Positions 43,706 through 53,192 of a stretch of 64,000 nucleotides of DNA are shown piece by piece. Both the position numbers and the translations under genes were made by a program. Position 1 is the stretch's first letter, and every line of letters begins with the position of its first letter. Origin of the DNA: Candidatus Accumulibacter sp. ACC003 (lineage in GTDB: Bacteria; Pseudomonadota; Gammaproteobacteria; Burkholderiales; Rhodocyclaceae); contig NZ_CAJQTX010000007.1 in NCBI RefSeq assembly GCF_907163085.1, forward strand, positions 310,001-374,000. Direction: 5' to 3'. Under the pieces are notes generated by a model. That model did not search any database, was not told the origin of the DNA, and saw only the letters and a list, made by a program, of their open reading frames with translations.

Positions 43706-45232
43706 ATGTGCGGGATTCTTGGGGTTGTCGCGACGACGCCGGTCAATCAGCTGTTGTATGACGGCTTGATGGTTTTGCAGCATCGCGGCCAGGACGCCGC
43801 CGGCATCGCCACCGCCGAAGACGACGAGTTTCACCTACACAAGGCGCCGGGGCTGGTGCGCGACGTCTTTCGCACGCGCAATATGCGTGCTTTGCCGGGG
43901 AATATGGGCATCGCCCACTGCCGCTACCCGACCGCTGGTTCAGCCTTCGACTCATCGCTGTCGCAGCCTTTCTATGTCAATTCGCCATTTGGCATCGTTC
44001 TCGGGCACAACGGCAACCTGACCAACACCGGCCAGCTCAAGGACGAGATGTTCCGCCAGGACCTACGGCACATTAATACCCACTCCGATTCGGAAGTGCT
44101 GCTCAATGCGCTGGCGCACGAGCTGCAGGCGACCGCCAAGGGTTTCCGCCTCGACCTCGACACGATCTTTGGCGCGGTTGCCGCCGTTCATCGGCGCTGC
44201 CGCGGCGCCTATGCGGTGGTGGCGATGATCGCCGGTTATGGCATGCTCGCCTTTCGCGATCCATTCGGCATTCGGCCGCTGATCGTCGGGACCAATGAAA
44301 CACCCGAGGGTACCGAGTACCTGTTCGCCTCCGAGTCGGTGGCGCTCGATACCCTGGGTTTCAAGGTGCTGCGCGACGTCGCGCCTGGCGAGGCGATCTT
44401 CATCGACCTCGATCACCGTATGCACCAACGGCAATGCGCCAGGAGTTCGGTGCTGGCGCCGTGCATTTTCGAATTTGTCTATCTGGCGCGGCCGGATTCG
44501 GTGATCGATGGCGTATCGGTCTACGAAGCGCGCCTGCGCATGGGCGAGCACCTGGCCGACAAGCTGGTCAAGCACATTCCCGTTGACGAGATCGACGTCG
44601 TTATCCCGATCCCCGATTCGAGTCGCCCCTCGGCGATGCAGTTGGCGCAGCGCATCGGTGTTCCGTATCGCGAAGGTTTCGTCAAGAACCGCTACATCGG
44701 GCGGACCTTCATCATGCCGGGTCAGGCGACGCGGCGGCGCTCGGTTCGCCAGAAACTGAACACCGTCGCGCAGGAGTTCAAGGGCAAGCGCGTGCTGCTG
44801 GTCGACGATTCGATCGTCCGCGGCACGACGAGTCGAGAGATCGTTGAAATGGCGCGCGCTGCCGGTGCGCTGAAGGTCTACTTTGCGTCTGCATCGCCGC
44901 CGGTACGCTACCCCAATGTTTACGGAATCGACATGCCGTCGCGCAGTGAGTTGATCGCCACTGGTCGTACCGGCGAGGACATCGCCCGCGAAATTGGCGC
45001 CGACGCGCTGGTCTATCAGGACCTCGACGCGCTGAAAGCGTCGATCCGCGAGCTGAGGCCGTCGCTGTGCTGTTTTGATACCTCGTGTTTCGATGGCATC
45101 TATGTCACCGGTGACGTCAGCCCCGAGTATCTGCAGGCGCTCGAACTGGCACGCGACGGCAGCGCTGCCGGCGCGCATGAAGGTCGCTGGATGTCGCGGC
45201 AGTTGCAGCTGAACCTGATGTCGGTTGGCTGA
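43706..45232 (+). CDS. purF: Amidophosphoribosyltransferase
   Basis: First committed step of purine synthesis. It has 508 residues. The glutaminase nucleophile Cys2 is at the start (MCGILGVV), with HNGNLTNTGQL in the same domain. The PRPP site is VLLVDDSIVRGTTSREI. It lies 11 bases after cvpA. Confidence 0.98.
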   Translation: MCGILGVVATTPVNQLLYDGLMVLQHRGQDAAGIATAEDDEFHLHKAPGLVRDVFRTRNMRALPGNMGIAHCRYPTAGSAFDSSLSQPFYVNSPFGIVLGHNGNLTNTGQLKDEMFRQDLRHINTHSDSEVLLNALAHELQATAKGFRLDLDTIFGAVAAVHRRCRGAYAVVAMIAGYGMLAFRDPFGIRPLIVGTNETPEGTEYLFASESVALDTLGFKVLRDVAPGEAIFIDLDHRMHQRQCARSSVLAPCIFEFVYLARPDSVIDGVSVYEARLRMGEHLADKLVKHIPVDEIDVVIPIPDSSRPSAMQLAQRIGVPYREGFVKNRYIGRTFIMPGQATRRRSVRQKLNTVAQEFKGKRVLLVDDSIVRGTTSREIVEMARAAGALKVYFASASPPVRYPNVYGIDMPSRSELIATGRTGEDIAREIGADALVYQDLDALKASIRELRPSLCCFDTSCFDGIYVTGDVSPEYLQALELARDGSAAGAHEGRWMSRQLQLNLMSVG

Positions 45233-45237
45233 AGCCG

Positions 45238-46455
45238 ATGGCGTCGAATCCGGAGTTGATGATGGAGTCTAGCGTGCCGCCAATCGGCGATTATTCCCTC
45301 GAGACGCTGGCCGTTCGTGCTGGCCAGCAACGCAGTCAGTTCAACGAGCACAGCGAGGCGCTGTACCTGACGTCGAGCTTCGTCTTCGACAGCGCGGCGC
45401 AGGCGGCAGCGCGCTTTTCCGGTGCCGAAGAAGGCAACGTCTACTCGCGCTTCACCAATCCGACGGTGTCGGCGTTCGAAACTCGGCTGGCGGCACTCGA
45501 GGGCGCCGAGGCGTGCGTTGCCACCGCTTCCGGGATGTCGGCGATTCTCTCGCTGGTGATGTCGCTGTGCAGTAGCGGTGAGCACATCGTTTCCTCGTCG
45601 GGCCTTTTTGGCGCGACGCAACAGTTGCTTGGCACGATCATGCCGCGTTTCGGGATTCAGACCAGCTTCGTCGAGCAGACCGACGTCGCCGCCTGGCGAG
45701 CGGCGATCCGGCCGGAAACCAGGCTGTTTTTTCTGGAAACGCCGTCGAATCCCTTGACCTCGGTCGCCGATATCGCCGCGTTGGTCGAGGTCGCGCACCA
45801 GCGCGGCGTTCTGGTGGTCGTCGACAACTGCTTCTGCACGCCGATTCTGCAGCGGCCGCTCGACCTCGGCGCCGATCTGGTGCTGCATTCGGCGACCAAG
45901 TACCTCGACGGGCAGGGGCGGGTTCTCGGCGGCGCCGTCGCCGGACCGAAGCGACTGACCGACGAGGTCTTCAGGTTCCTGCGCACCGCCGGGCCGACGC
46001 TGTCGGCGTTCAACGCCTGGGTCCTGCTGAAGGGCCTGGAGACGCTGCAGATCCGCATGCAGGCGCAGTCGGCGAAAGCGCTGCAGCTGGCACAGTGGCT
46101 GGAGCGGCAGCCGCGCGTGACGCGCGTCTACTACCCTGGCCTACGCTCGCATCCGCAGTTCGAGCTCGCCAGTCGGCAGCAGAAGAGCGGTGGCGCGATC
46201 GTCTCGTTTACCGTCAAGGGCGCTCGCGAAGAAGCGTGGAAGGTCGTCGACAGCTGCCGTCTGCTGTCGATAACCGCCAACCTCGGCGATACCAAGACGA
46301 CGTTGACGCATCCGGCATCGACGACGCACGGCCGTATCACTCCCGAGCAACGCGCGCTGGCCGGCGTCAGCGAGGATCTACTACGGATTGCCGTCGGTCT
46401 TGAAGGCGTTGTCGACCTGCAGAACGACCTCGAAACAGGCTTGTCGGCGATTTAG
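45238..46455 (+). CDS. metZ: O-succinylhomoserine sulfhydrylase
   Basis: A PLP enzyme of the Cys/Met metabolism family that makes homocysteine directly from O-succinylhomoserine and sulfide. It has 405 residues. The PLP Lys is in VLHSATKYLDGQGR. Other marks are YSRFTNPTVSAFE, ATASGMSAIL and NLGDTKTTLTHPASTTH. The purF-metZ order is standard in betaproteobacteria. Cystathionine synthase-like relatives are the alternative, but position supports MetZ. A second in-frame ATG at 45259 is possible. Confidence 0.92.
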   Translation: MASNPELMMESSVPPIGDYSLETLAVRAGQQRSQFNEHSEALYLTSSFVFDSAAQAAARFSGAEEGNVYSRFTNPTVSAFETRLAALEGAEACVATASGMSAILSLVMSLCSSGEHIVSSSGLFGATQQLLGTIMPRFGIQTSFVEQTDVAAWRAAIRPETRLFFLETPSNPLTSVADIAALVEVAHQRGVLVVVDNCFCTPILQRPLDLGADLVLHSATKYLDGQGRVLGGAVAGPKRLTDEVFRFLRTAGPTLSAFNAWVLLKGLETLQIRMQAQSAKALQLAQWLERQPRVTRVYYPGLRSHPQFELASRQQKSGGAIVSFTVKGAREEAWKVVDSCRLLSITANLGDTKTTLTHPASTTHGRITPEQRALAGVSEDLLRIAVGLEGVVDLQNDLETGLSAI

Positions 46456-46470
46456 TAGTGGCTTGGTTGC

Positions 46471-46770
46471 TTAATGGCGGCCGACGGTGGGTTCGCGGCG
46501 CTTTGGCCGGGCCAGGTCGTGGCGGTCGCCGGCGGCGTTCCTGATCGCCTCCTTGGCCTGATTGGGCATCATCAGATAGGTCATCAGGCTCGAACCGATG
46601 CACACCAGCCAGAAGAGCAGAAAACCAGTCGAGTAGGTGGCCGTCACCGACCATTCGACGAGCTGCCCGAAGAGGTACAACTGCGCCGGGTCGATCATTG
46701 TGAAGAAGATCGTTTCGGCGATGCCGGCGGCGATGAACGCCGGCCACATTACCCATATCACGTATTTCAT
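46471..46770 (-). CDS. Small membrane protein of unknown function
   Basis: A protein of 99 residues with two hydrophobic helices (about 4-26 and 43-68), a short loop containing DPAQLYLFGQLVEWS, and a basic tail ending KRREPTVGRH. The start at 46770 (MKYVIWVMWPAF) has ggagag five bases upstream; the longer frame does not. It converges with metZ, 15 bases apart. No family is recognised. Confidence 0.75.
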   Translation of the reverse strand: MKYVIWVMWPAFIAAGIAETIFFTMIDPAQLYLFGQLVEWSVTATYSTGFLLFWLVCIGSSLMTYLMMPNQAKEAIRNAAGDRHDLARPKRREPTVGRH

Positions 46771-47135
46771 GTTCTCTCCATGTTCTTGGTGGCGGCGCCA
46801 AGCCGCGCTGCAAACCGGCGCCATCGGCAGGAATTGCCGGTGCTATCCGATCGACGCCGCCGCCGGTGTTGAGCGAAGTTCGGGCGGGCCTGGCGCTTGC
46901 TTGTCGCTGCGCCGACGATCAGTCACGGACCGAGGCGACACCTGGGAAGCTGCGAATGTGGCACAGACCGCGCGGCCGTTCAAGTGGCAAATCACAGTGG
47001 CGGGCAGTCGGGCTCTTTCCGGTGCCTGCCGGGGACGCCACGGCGGTCTGTGGTGCGCGCTGGCGACGATCAGCACCTTGCTTGGCGGCCATGGCCAGCG
47101 ACCACCATAGCGATGCTTTGGCGATGCCGTGCTCG
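46771..47135. other. 365-base stretch without a gene
   Basis: It lies between two minus-strand genes. Several short open frames exist on both strands but none resembles a protein or has a proper ribosome site. No hairpin with a T-run was found. Confidence 0.4.
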
Positions 47136-47651
47136 CTAGCCGGCGATCGGCGTTTGTTTCTCGCCCTTGGTCGCCGCCGTGCTCCTGGCTTCGTCTTCGC
47201 GCTTGCCCGCTGCGGCGCTTCTGGCGGCCTCGTCGCGCTTCTCCTGCTCGGCGCTACGCTTCGCCAGGTAATCGGCGAACTGCAGATCGTGCGTCAGGAT
47301 GTGACTGACCAACCAGTTGCGGAGAAATCGGTGCGTGTCCATGGTGATCGACGACGAGTCGGCGGCGAGCTCCTCGCCCAGGCGGAAAATTGCCAGATAG
47401 AGCTCCTCGTGCAGAGCGCAGTGCGCGGACAGCGTTGGATAGTCGTTCTCCAGCATTGTTTCTTCCTCGTGGCGAAAATGCTCCTCGGAGTATTGCACCA
47501 GATCGTTGAGGATGCTCTGCAGCTCGCGCGTATCGGCGCCGCTGCGGTGGCGATCGTGGAAGCCGTTGATCAGGCCGAACAAAAAAAGGTGCTCGCGGTC
47601 GATGTGTTCGACGCCGACACGATATTGGTCTCGCCAGCTGAGAAAAGCCAT
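47136..47651 (-). CDS. Bacteriohemerythrin
   Basis: A cytoplasmic di-iron oxygen-binding protein of 171 residues. The iron-ligand pattern is complete: VEHIDREHLFLF, HFRHEEETM, HCALHEELYL and HILTHDLQFADYL supply the His, Glu and Asp ligands in order. After about residue 130 comes a low-complexity tail rich in Ala, Lys, Glu and Arg, which is longer than usual. It may deliver or sense oxygen. The ATG at 47651 fits the family start MAFLSWRDQYRVGVEHID. Confidence 0.92.
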   Translation of the reverse strand: MAFLSWRDQYRVGVEHIDREHLFLFGLINGFHDRHRSGADTRELQSILNDLVQYSEEHFRHEEETMLENDYPTLSAHCALHEELYLAIFRLGEELAADSSSITMDTHRFLRNWLVSHILTHDLQFADYLAKRSAEQEKRDEAARSAAAGKREDEARSTAATKGEKQTPIAG

Positions 47652-47879
47652 TGTTGAGTCCCCAGTAATTTTCCGGTGCCGCCAGGCGCTGTCGGCGTCT
47701 GCCGGAGTCATTCGAGCAGTACATGATGGTGCCACACGATGGCGGGATTTGGCGAACACTCTGCATGTGGCATCAACCGAGACGGCACCGGCTGCAAAGC
47801 CCATAACGGCTTCGCTCACGGCTGGCGCGCGCGGCGGCCGAGGGCTGCCGGCGCCCCTTCCACACCAAACAAGCTGGCG

Positions 47880-48117
47880 CCGATGAGCGTCGCTGGCGAT
47901 CTGGGCGGCCAGTGCGGTGAGCTTGTCGACGACGGCCTTGGCGGCGAAACCCTGAGGAGCCGCATGCCAAGTCAAGCCGGAGTATGCTCCAAGGCGATTC
48001 GATTCTTGAGCCGGCGAAACGCCTCTTCAACGCGCCAGCGACTGTGGTACGGATCGGCAAACGAGGCGGCCGGAAAAAGCGCCGTATCCAGCAGCGACGT
48101 CATCACCACATGGACCC
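47880..48117 (-). pseudogene. C-terminal remnant of an IS4-family transposase
   Basis: Minus strand, two frames. The first part reads VVMTSLLDTALFPAAS and YHSRWRVEEAFRRLK (48005-48049), which matches the IS4 YREK signature Y-x2-R-x3-E-x6-K exactly. The frame stops at 47972. The match goes on in another frame as LTWHAAPQGFAAKAVVDKL and TALAAQIASDAH. The catalytic Asp residues upstream are gone, and no terminal inverted repeats were recognised. It joins the methyltransferase remnant with no gap. The ends are approximate. Confidence 0.75.
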
Positions 48118-48417
48118 GAGCATTTGGCGTCAGCACGCGCCGGAACTCGCTCAAGGCGGGCGGCACTGCGTGCGCCGACAGTTGCTTCAGATTGTCGCTG
48201 GAGAGGATCGCGTCCACGCTGGCGCCGGCGAGCGGCGCCATGGCGGTCAGGCGGCCGACCAAATCGGGCGCGACCGAGGCGTCGATGTCGCAGCGAATCT
48301 CGCCAGCCGCAGCGCAGGACCACAATCGACATGCAGGATGGTTTTTCGCTGTGCTGTCATCGCCGACGAAACCACGGGCTCATTCTTTTTCGTCGTGGCG
48401 AGGATAGTGGTCGCCAT
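48118..48417 (-). pseudogene. N-terminal remnant of a SAM-dependent methyltransferase
   Basis: Minus strand. From an ATG at 48417 the frame reads MATTILATTKKNEP, then RKTILHVDCGPA, the SAM-loop region of class I methyltransferases. A frameshift near 48305 moves the match to another frame: EIRCDIDASVAPDLVGRLT, ASVDAILSSDNLKQLSAH and ALSEFRRVL. Then it runs into transposase sequence. The C-terminal half is absent, so it is a broken gene. Confidence 0.7.
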
Positions 48418-48514
48418 GGTCGCTGCTTAAGGCGCCGAGCGGATTGCCGCTGCTCGCCGAAACAGGTTAAATTACGCCTCTTGGCAAGCGCGCGGCATCG
48501 CTCAGGGAGGCCCC

Positions 48515-48943
48515 ATGAAAATTGATCTCGAACACTTTGGTTTGGCGGATGTGCCGGTCGATCCGGACACCGTATTTACTTTCGCCGAGGGCCTCGCCGG
48601 TTTTGCCGACTGTCGCCGCTTCAAGATCTTTCACGAGGAAGGCAAGGCGACGGTGTTCTGGCTGCAGTCGCTCGACGACCCGGCCTTGATGTTCCCGATC
48701 GTCGAGCCCGAGGTGCTCGATCTCGAATACCAGATCGAGCTTTCCGACGCCGACTGCGAGCTGCTCGGGCTCGAACGTCCAGAGGACGCGACGGTGGTGG
48801 TGATCGTTTACCGCGACCCCGCCGCGGGCGGCAAGATTGCCGCCAATACGCGCTCGCCGATCATCCTCAATCCAGCCAATCGGCGGGCGTTCCAGAAGGT
48901 CTTGCAGGAAGTGCATCCGACGCTGCTCTATCGCGCGCGCTGA
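48515..48943 (+). CDS. fliW: Flagellar assembly factor FliW
   Basis: A flagellin chaperone of 142 residues that in other bacteria also antagonises CsrA. The family marks are FTFAEGLAGFADCRRFKI near the N-terminus, FWLQSLDDPALMFPIVEP, and AANTRSPIILNPANRRAFQ with the conserved Asn-Arg segment. No csrA or flagellin gene lies next to it here. The start has caggga-type purines (agggagg) upstream. Confidence 0.92.
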   Translation: MKIDLEHFGLADVPVDPDTVFTFAEGLAGFADCRRFKIFHEEGKATVFWLQSLDDPALMFPIVEPEVLDLEYQIELSDADCELLGLERPEDATVVVIVYRDPAAGGKIAANTRSPIILNPANRRAFQKVLQEVHPTLLYRAR

Positions 48944-49303
48944 TGTCCGGCAGCGACAGGCGGCGCCACGGCGGTCGACAAGGTCAAGTGGGTTGCCGGT
49001 AGCGTCAGCGCCGAGGGCGTCGACAGTGCGCAGGCGGCGCAGCTTGTACCGTTGGCAATGCCGGTGTTTGTCGGTGAGCGGCTGCGCACCACTGCCGCCG
49101 GCTCGCGGCGGTTGATGTTGGCCGACGATAGGCTGATCACCGCCGGGCCGCACAGTCCGTGGCTGATCAACGATTTCCAGTTCGATACGACGACGCACGA
49201 GGGTAATCTGCTGACCACGTTGGCCAAGCGAACGCTCAGCGTGGTGACCGGGTGCGACGCCATTTTCGCAAGTACTTCGACGGCGATCCTCAAGAAAGCG
49301 TAA
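48944..49303 (+). pseudogene. FecR-domain remnant directly behind fliW
   Basis: In the same frame as fliW and beginning right after its TGA, a FecR-type segment reads AVDKVKWVAGSVSAEG, PLAMPVFVGERLRTTA, LADDRLITAGPHSPWLI and LAKRTLSVVTG. There is no start codon or signal peptide; the first usable start would be a TTG at 49052, inside the domain. The C-terminus ends soon after and lacks the usual continuation. It looks like a decayed fragment; expression of a short form cannot be excluded. Confidence 0.6.
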
Positions 49304-49363
49304 TTTGTGTCGTAAACCGCTGTAGTGGCGAGCCGGCCGACGATACCTGAAGGGAGCAAGAAG

Positions 49364-51061
49364 ATGGGCGGAGTTGCTTGGAAGATTCGTGCCGTAATGT
49401 TGCTTCAGCTTGCCGCTTCTGCTCTGGCCGCGTGGCTGGTGAGCAGCGTTTTCGGCGGCAGCGTCAATGCCTGGCTTGCTGCCCTCGGCGTGCTGGCCGT
49501 TTTGGCCGTGCTCCTTGCGGTGCTCGTCGAGAACAATCTGGTCGGTCGTCTGAACGCATTGCGGGTAGTGATTGCCGGCATGTACGGCGATGGCGACCTG
49601 ACCAGGCGGGCAGCGGTGCAGGGGAGCGACGAGATTGCCGCCGTGGCCAGCGATTTCAACCGCCTGATCGGCAGCTTTGCAACGATCGTCGGCAAGGTGC
49701 TGTTCAACTCGGTCGAGGTGGTAAGTGCGTCCAAGCAACTGATGGGCGACGCCAACCGCGTCGCCGCCGGGTCGAATCAGCAACGCGACGCGGCCCTGGC
49801 GACGACTACCGCGATGGGCGAGTTGACCGAGAACATGAATCAGGTCAATCAGAGTGCCAGCGAAACGGCGACCATTTCCGAGACCTCGAACCAGTTGTCT
49901 ACCGAAGGGATGCGCATCGTGCACAGCGCGTCGGCAGAAATGGAACAAATTGCCGCTTCGGTGACCCAGTCGGCGAAAGTGGTGTGTGCGCTTGGCGAAC
50001 GTTCGAAGGCGATCAGCGGCATCGTCCAGACGATTCGCGAGATCGCCGACCAGACCAACCTGCTGGCGCTCAACGCGGCGATCGAGGCGGCGCGCGCAGG
50101 CGATCAGGGGCGTGGCTTCGCGGTCGTTGCCGACGAGGTGCGCAAGCTCGCCGAGCGCACCTCACAGGCAACTGGCGAGATCAGCCAGATGATTGCCGCG
50201 ATTCAGGGTGAGACGCAGAGCGCGATTTCGAGTATTGAGGCGGGTAGCGGCCAGGCTCGCAATGGTGCCGAACTTGCCCGGCAGGCAGCCGAGTCGCTGG
50301 AGCGCATCAACAGCGGCGCGCGCGCGACGATGGAGAAAGTCGACGCCATCGCCGTCGCCGTCAGCCAACAGAGCCGCACCGGCCAGAGTATCGCCGAGCA
50401 TGTCCGCCGGATCAGGGATATGGCCGACGCCAATAACGCCGTGGCCGCCGAGACGCTGGTCGCGGTCGATCATGTCGAATGCCTGGCCGAGAATCTCCGG
50501 GAGATCAGCAACGTCTTCAAACTCGGCGCGGTCGGCGATCAGGCGCTGGCGACGCATGCCCGGATGCCCGAGATCGTCAAGCAGACGGCGCTTGGCGTCG
50601 GGCAGCTTTTCGAGCGAGCGATCGACACCGGCAAGATCAGAATCGAAGACCTTTTCGACGACCGCTACCAGCCGATCGCCAATACCCGGCCGCAGAAATT
50701 CAAGACGCGTTTCGACGATTTCACCGATCAGAACGTAACGCCGCTGCAAGAGAGCGTACTCGAGCAGTGCAAATGGGCGGTCTACGCGATTTGTATCGAT
50801 CGCAACAGTTACGTGCCGACGCACAACCGCAAGTTCTCACAGCCGCTGACCGGCGACGAGAAGCTTGATTTCGTGAACAATCGGAGCAAGCGTGTTTTTG
50901 ACGACCCGGTAGGAAAGCGCTGCGGCACGCACGATCAGCCTTTCCTCTTGCAGACCTACCGGCGCGACACCGGCGAGGTGATGCACGACATTTCGGCGCC
51001 GATCGTCGTCAAGGGCCGGCGCTGGGGTGGTTTCCGTATTGGTTACAAGACCGAGGTGTGA
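49364..51061 (+). CDS. Methyl-accepting chemotaxis protein with C-terminal extra domain
   Basis: An inner-membrane chemoreceptor of 565 residues. Two hydrophobic helices near the N-terminus (about 9-28 and 33-56) leave almost no periplasmic part. Then come a HAMP-like stretch and the signalling helix bundle with the hairpin tip [20 protein letters not shown] and [20 protein letters not shown]. After about residue 400 a further cytoplasmic domain of some 130 residues ([38 protein letters not shown]) resembles a cache-like ligand domain. Sensing is therefore probably intracellular. The start at 49364 has aagggag upstream. Confidence 0.88.
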   Translation: MGGVAWKIRAVMLLQLAASALAAWLVSSVFGGSVNAWLAALGVLAVLAVLLAVLVENNLVGRLNALRVVIAGMYGDGDLTRRAAVQGSDEIAAVASDFNRLIGSFATIVGKVLFNSVEVVSASKQLMGDANRVAAGSNQQRDAALATTTAMGELTENMNQVNQSASETATISETSNQLSTEGMRIVHSASAEMEQIAASVTQSAKVVCALGERSKAISGIVQTIREIADQTNLLALNAAIEAARAGDQGRGFAVVADEVRKLAERTSQATGEISQMIAAIQGETQSAISSIEAGSGQARNGAELARQAAESLERINSGARATMEKVDAIAVAVSQQSRTGQSIAEHVRRIRDMADANNAVAAETLVAVDHVECLAENLREISNVFKLGAVGDQALATHARMPEIVKQTALGVGQLFERAIDTGKIRIEDLFDDRYQPIANTRPQKFKTRFDDFTDQNVTPLQESVLEQCKWAVYAICIDRNSYVPTHNRKFSQPLTGDEKLDFVNNRSKRVFDDPVGKRCGTHDQPFLLQTYRRDTGEVMHDISAPIVVKGRRWGGFRIGYKTEV

Positions 51062-51239
51062 TGTCTGTAGTCCGGAGTCGTGTCGGCGACCGAGGCCACG
51101 GTGATGGCTTGCCTGGTCGCTGTTGCTCGATGAGTCGTCGCCGTTTGCGGCCGATGGTCGATCATGACGGCGCAGCGCTGATTGGCTTAAGATGTTTGCG
51201 GCAAGGCGTGTCCTGGTCCGTGCGCGAGGGAAGAGAGTA

Positions 51240-52208
51240 ATGTCAGAACTGTTGAAGAGCATCGACGCCCGCACCAAGCTGGCGGGGACCAACAAGCTGG
51301 AGATTCTGCTGTTCTCGCTCGGTACCGATTCGCGTACCGGCCGGCAGGAGACCTTTGGTATCAATGTTTTCAAGGTCCGCGAGGTCATGCGCACGCCCTT
51401 GATTACGGCAGCGCCGGAAATGCCCGCTTCGGTTCAGGGAATGGTCAGTCTGCGCGGCGTGCTGGTGCCGGTCGTCGATCTGGCGCGCTATGCCGGCGTC
51501 GATAGCCAGGCGCCGCGTTCGATCATGATCGTCACCGAGTACGCTGGCCACACGCAGGGATTCCTGGTTGAGGGGGTCGATACCATTCTCCGCCTCGACT
51601 GGAGTCAGATGCGCGTGCCGCCAGCGATGCTTCTGGCTGAAATGGGTGGCCTGGTGACCGCGGTGACGGAGTTGAGCGACGGTCGTCTGGTGATGCTGAT
51701 GGACGTCGAAAAAATCCTGTCGGAAACGACCCACTACGACGACGAGATCGTCTTCCGCAACATCAAGCCGCTTGGCAAACCCGAGTTGACGGTCTACTTC
51801 GCCGACGACTCGGCGGTCGCCCGCAAGCAGATCGAGCGCACGCTCGAGGCCATGGACGTCAAATTCGTGGCGGCGATCAATGGTCTGGAAGCGTGGGACG
51901 AACTCACCAAGACGGCCGCCTACGCGGTGTCGGCCGGGCGGCCGGTCAGCGAGCTGATCAGCCTGGTGCTGACCGACATCGAGATGCCCGAAATGGATGG
52001 CTACATCCTGACCAAGAAGATCAAGTCCGACGCGCGCTTTGCCGGTGTGCCGGTGATCATGCATTCGTCGCTGTCGGGGATGTCCAACCAGCAGCTTGGC
52101 AAGTCCGTTGGCGTTGACGAGTATGTGCCCAAGTTCGAGCCGCAGCGATTGTCGGAAACGCTGGCGAGACGGCTGTTGGGCGATCTTCCCACGGTACAGT
52201 TGACCTGA
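51240..52208 (+). CDS. cheV: Chemotaxis protein CheV (first copy)
   Basis: A coupling protein of 322 residues with a CheW-like domain (about 20-170; ETFGINVFKVREVMRTP and GMVSLRGVLVPVVDL) followed by a receiver domain (about 190-315) with the acidic pair YFADDSAVARKQI and phosphoacceptor Asp in LVLTDIEMPEMDG. It can bridge receptors and CheA and act as a phosphate sink. It has a close paralogue immediately downstream. The start is set at ATG 51240. Confidence 0.93.
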   Translation: MSELLKSIDARTKLAGTNKLEILLFSLGTDSRTGRQETFGINVFKVREVMRTPLITAAPEMPASVQGMVSLRGVLVPVVDLARYAGVDSQAPRSIMIVTEYAGHTQGFLVEGVDTILRLDWSQMRVPPAMLLAEMGGLVTAVTELSDGRLVMLMDVEKILSETTHYDDEIVFRNIKPLGKPELTVYFADDSAVARKQIERTLEAMDVKFVAAINGLEAWDELTKTAAYAVSAGRPVSELISLVLTDIEMPEMDGYILTKKIKSDARFAGVPVIMHSSLSGMSNQQLGKSVGVDEYVPKFEPQRLSETLARRLLGDLPTVQLT

Positions 52209-52232
52209 TCTCGCGATCTCTGGAGCGATACG

Positions 52233-53171
52233 ATGGATTTGGCAGAACGGAAGAACCTGCTCGAGGGCGTTGACGCGAGAACCCGGCTAGCCGGTTCCAA
52301 CAAGATGGAGATCCTGTTGTTCTCGCTGGGTACGCGGGAGACCTTCGGGATCAACGTCTTCAAGGTCCGCGAGGTCGGCCGCACACCGCATATCACCAAG
52401 ACGCCGAATATGCCGCGCGGCGTAGAAGGCCTGATTTCCTTGCGCGGCAACGTCATCCCGGTGCTGTCGCTGATCTCCTTTCTTGAGCACAAGGATCAGC
52501 CGCTTGAGTACGGCAAGACGATGATGGTCGCCGAGTACTCGAAGCGAACGCTCGGCTTTCTGGTGCACGAAGTCGATCGGATCATCCGCGTCGATTGGGA
52601 GAGGGTGAAGGCACCGGAAAGCGTCCTGGCGAGCAATCAGGGTTTGATTACCGCCGTCACCGAACTCGACGACGGCAAGCTGGTGTCGATTCTCGACGTC
52701 GAGCAGATCCTGGCCAACGCCTTTGGCGAGGCGATCATTGTCGATATCCAGCCGGCCAACGTCGGTGAGGACGTCAGCGTGTTCTTTGTTGACGATTCGG
52801 TCGTCGCTCGCCGGAAGATCGCCGAGGTGCTCGACAAGCTGGGCGTCAAGCACAAGCACGCGACCAATGGCGCCGAGGCCTGGAGCCGGCTGCAGGGAAT
52901 CGCCGCGCACGCCAGCCAGATCGGCAGCGGCGTGCGCGACGAGATCCGGATGATTCTGGTTGACGCCGAAATGCCGGAAATGGACGGCTACGTCCTCACC
53001 AAGCACATCAAGGGCGACGCCCGCTTTAGCGGCGTGCCGGTGGTCATGCACTCGTCGCTGTCGTCGCAGGCCAATCACGCGATGGGCAAGGCAGTCGGTG
53101 TTGACGCGTACGTCGCCAAGTTCGACGCCGAAGTCCTTGCCGATACGCTGCGCCCCCTGCTCGAGCGCTAA
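52233..53171 (+). CDS. cheV: Chemotaxis protein CheV (second copy)
   Basis: A paralogue of the preceding gene, 312 residues with the same CheW-like (about 15-165; TFGINVFKVREVGRTP, GLISLRGNVIPVLSL) plus receiver layout (FFVDDSVVARRKIAE; phosphoacceptor in ILVDAEMPEMDG). The two copies are similar over their whole length and 24 bases apart, so they probably arose by tandem duplication and have diverged. cheY follows after 21 bases. Confidence 0.93.
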   Translation: MDLAERKNLLEGVDARTRLAGSNKMEILLFSLGTRETFGINVFKVREVGRTPHITKTPNMPRGVEGLISLRGNVIPVLSLISFLEHKDQPLEYGKTMMVAEYSKRTLGFLVHEVDRIIRVDWERVKAPESVLASNQGLITAVTELDDGKLVSILDVEQILANAFGEAIIVDIQPANVGEDVSVFFVDDSVVARRKIAEVLDKLGVKHKHATNGAEAWSRLQGIAAHASQIGSGVRDEIRMILVDAEMPEMDGYVLTKHIKGDARFSGVPVVMHSSLSSQANHAMGKAVGVDAYVAKFDAEVLADTLRPLLER

Positions 53172-53192
53172 AAGAAGAACCAGGAGTAATAG

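Noticed and set aside
47972-48325. 117-residue minus-strand frame as an intact gene
   Set aside because: It is half methyltransferase and half transposase, with both parts truncated and continuing in other frames, so it is a chimeric pseudogene.
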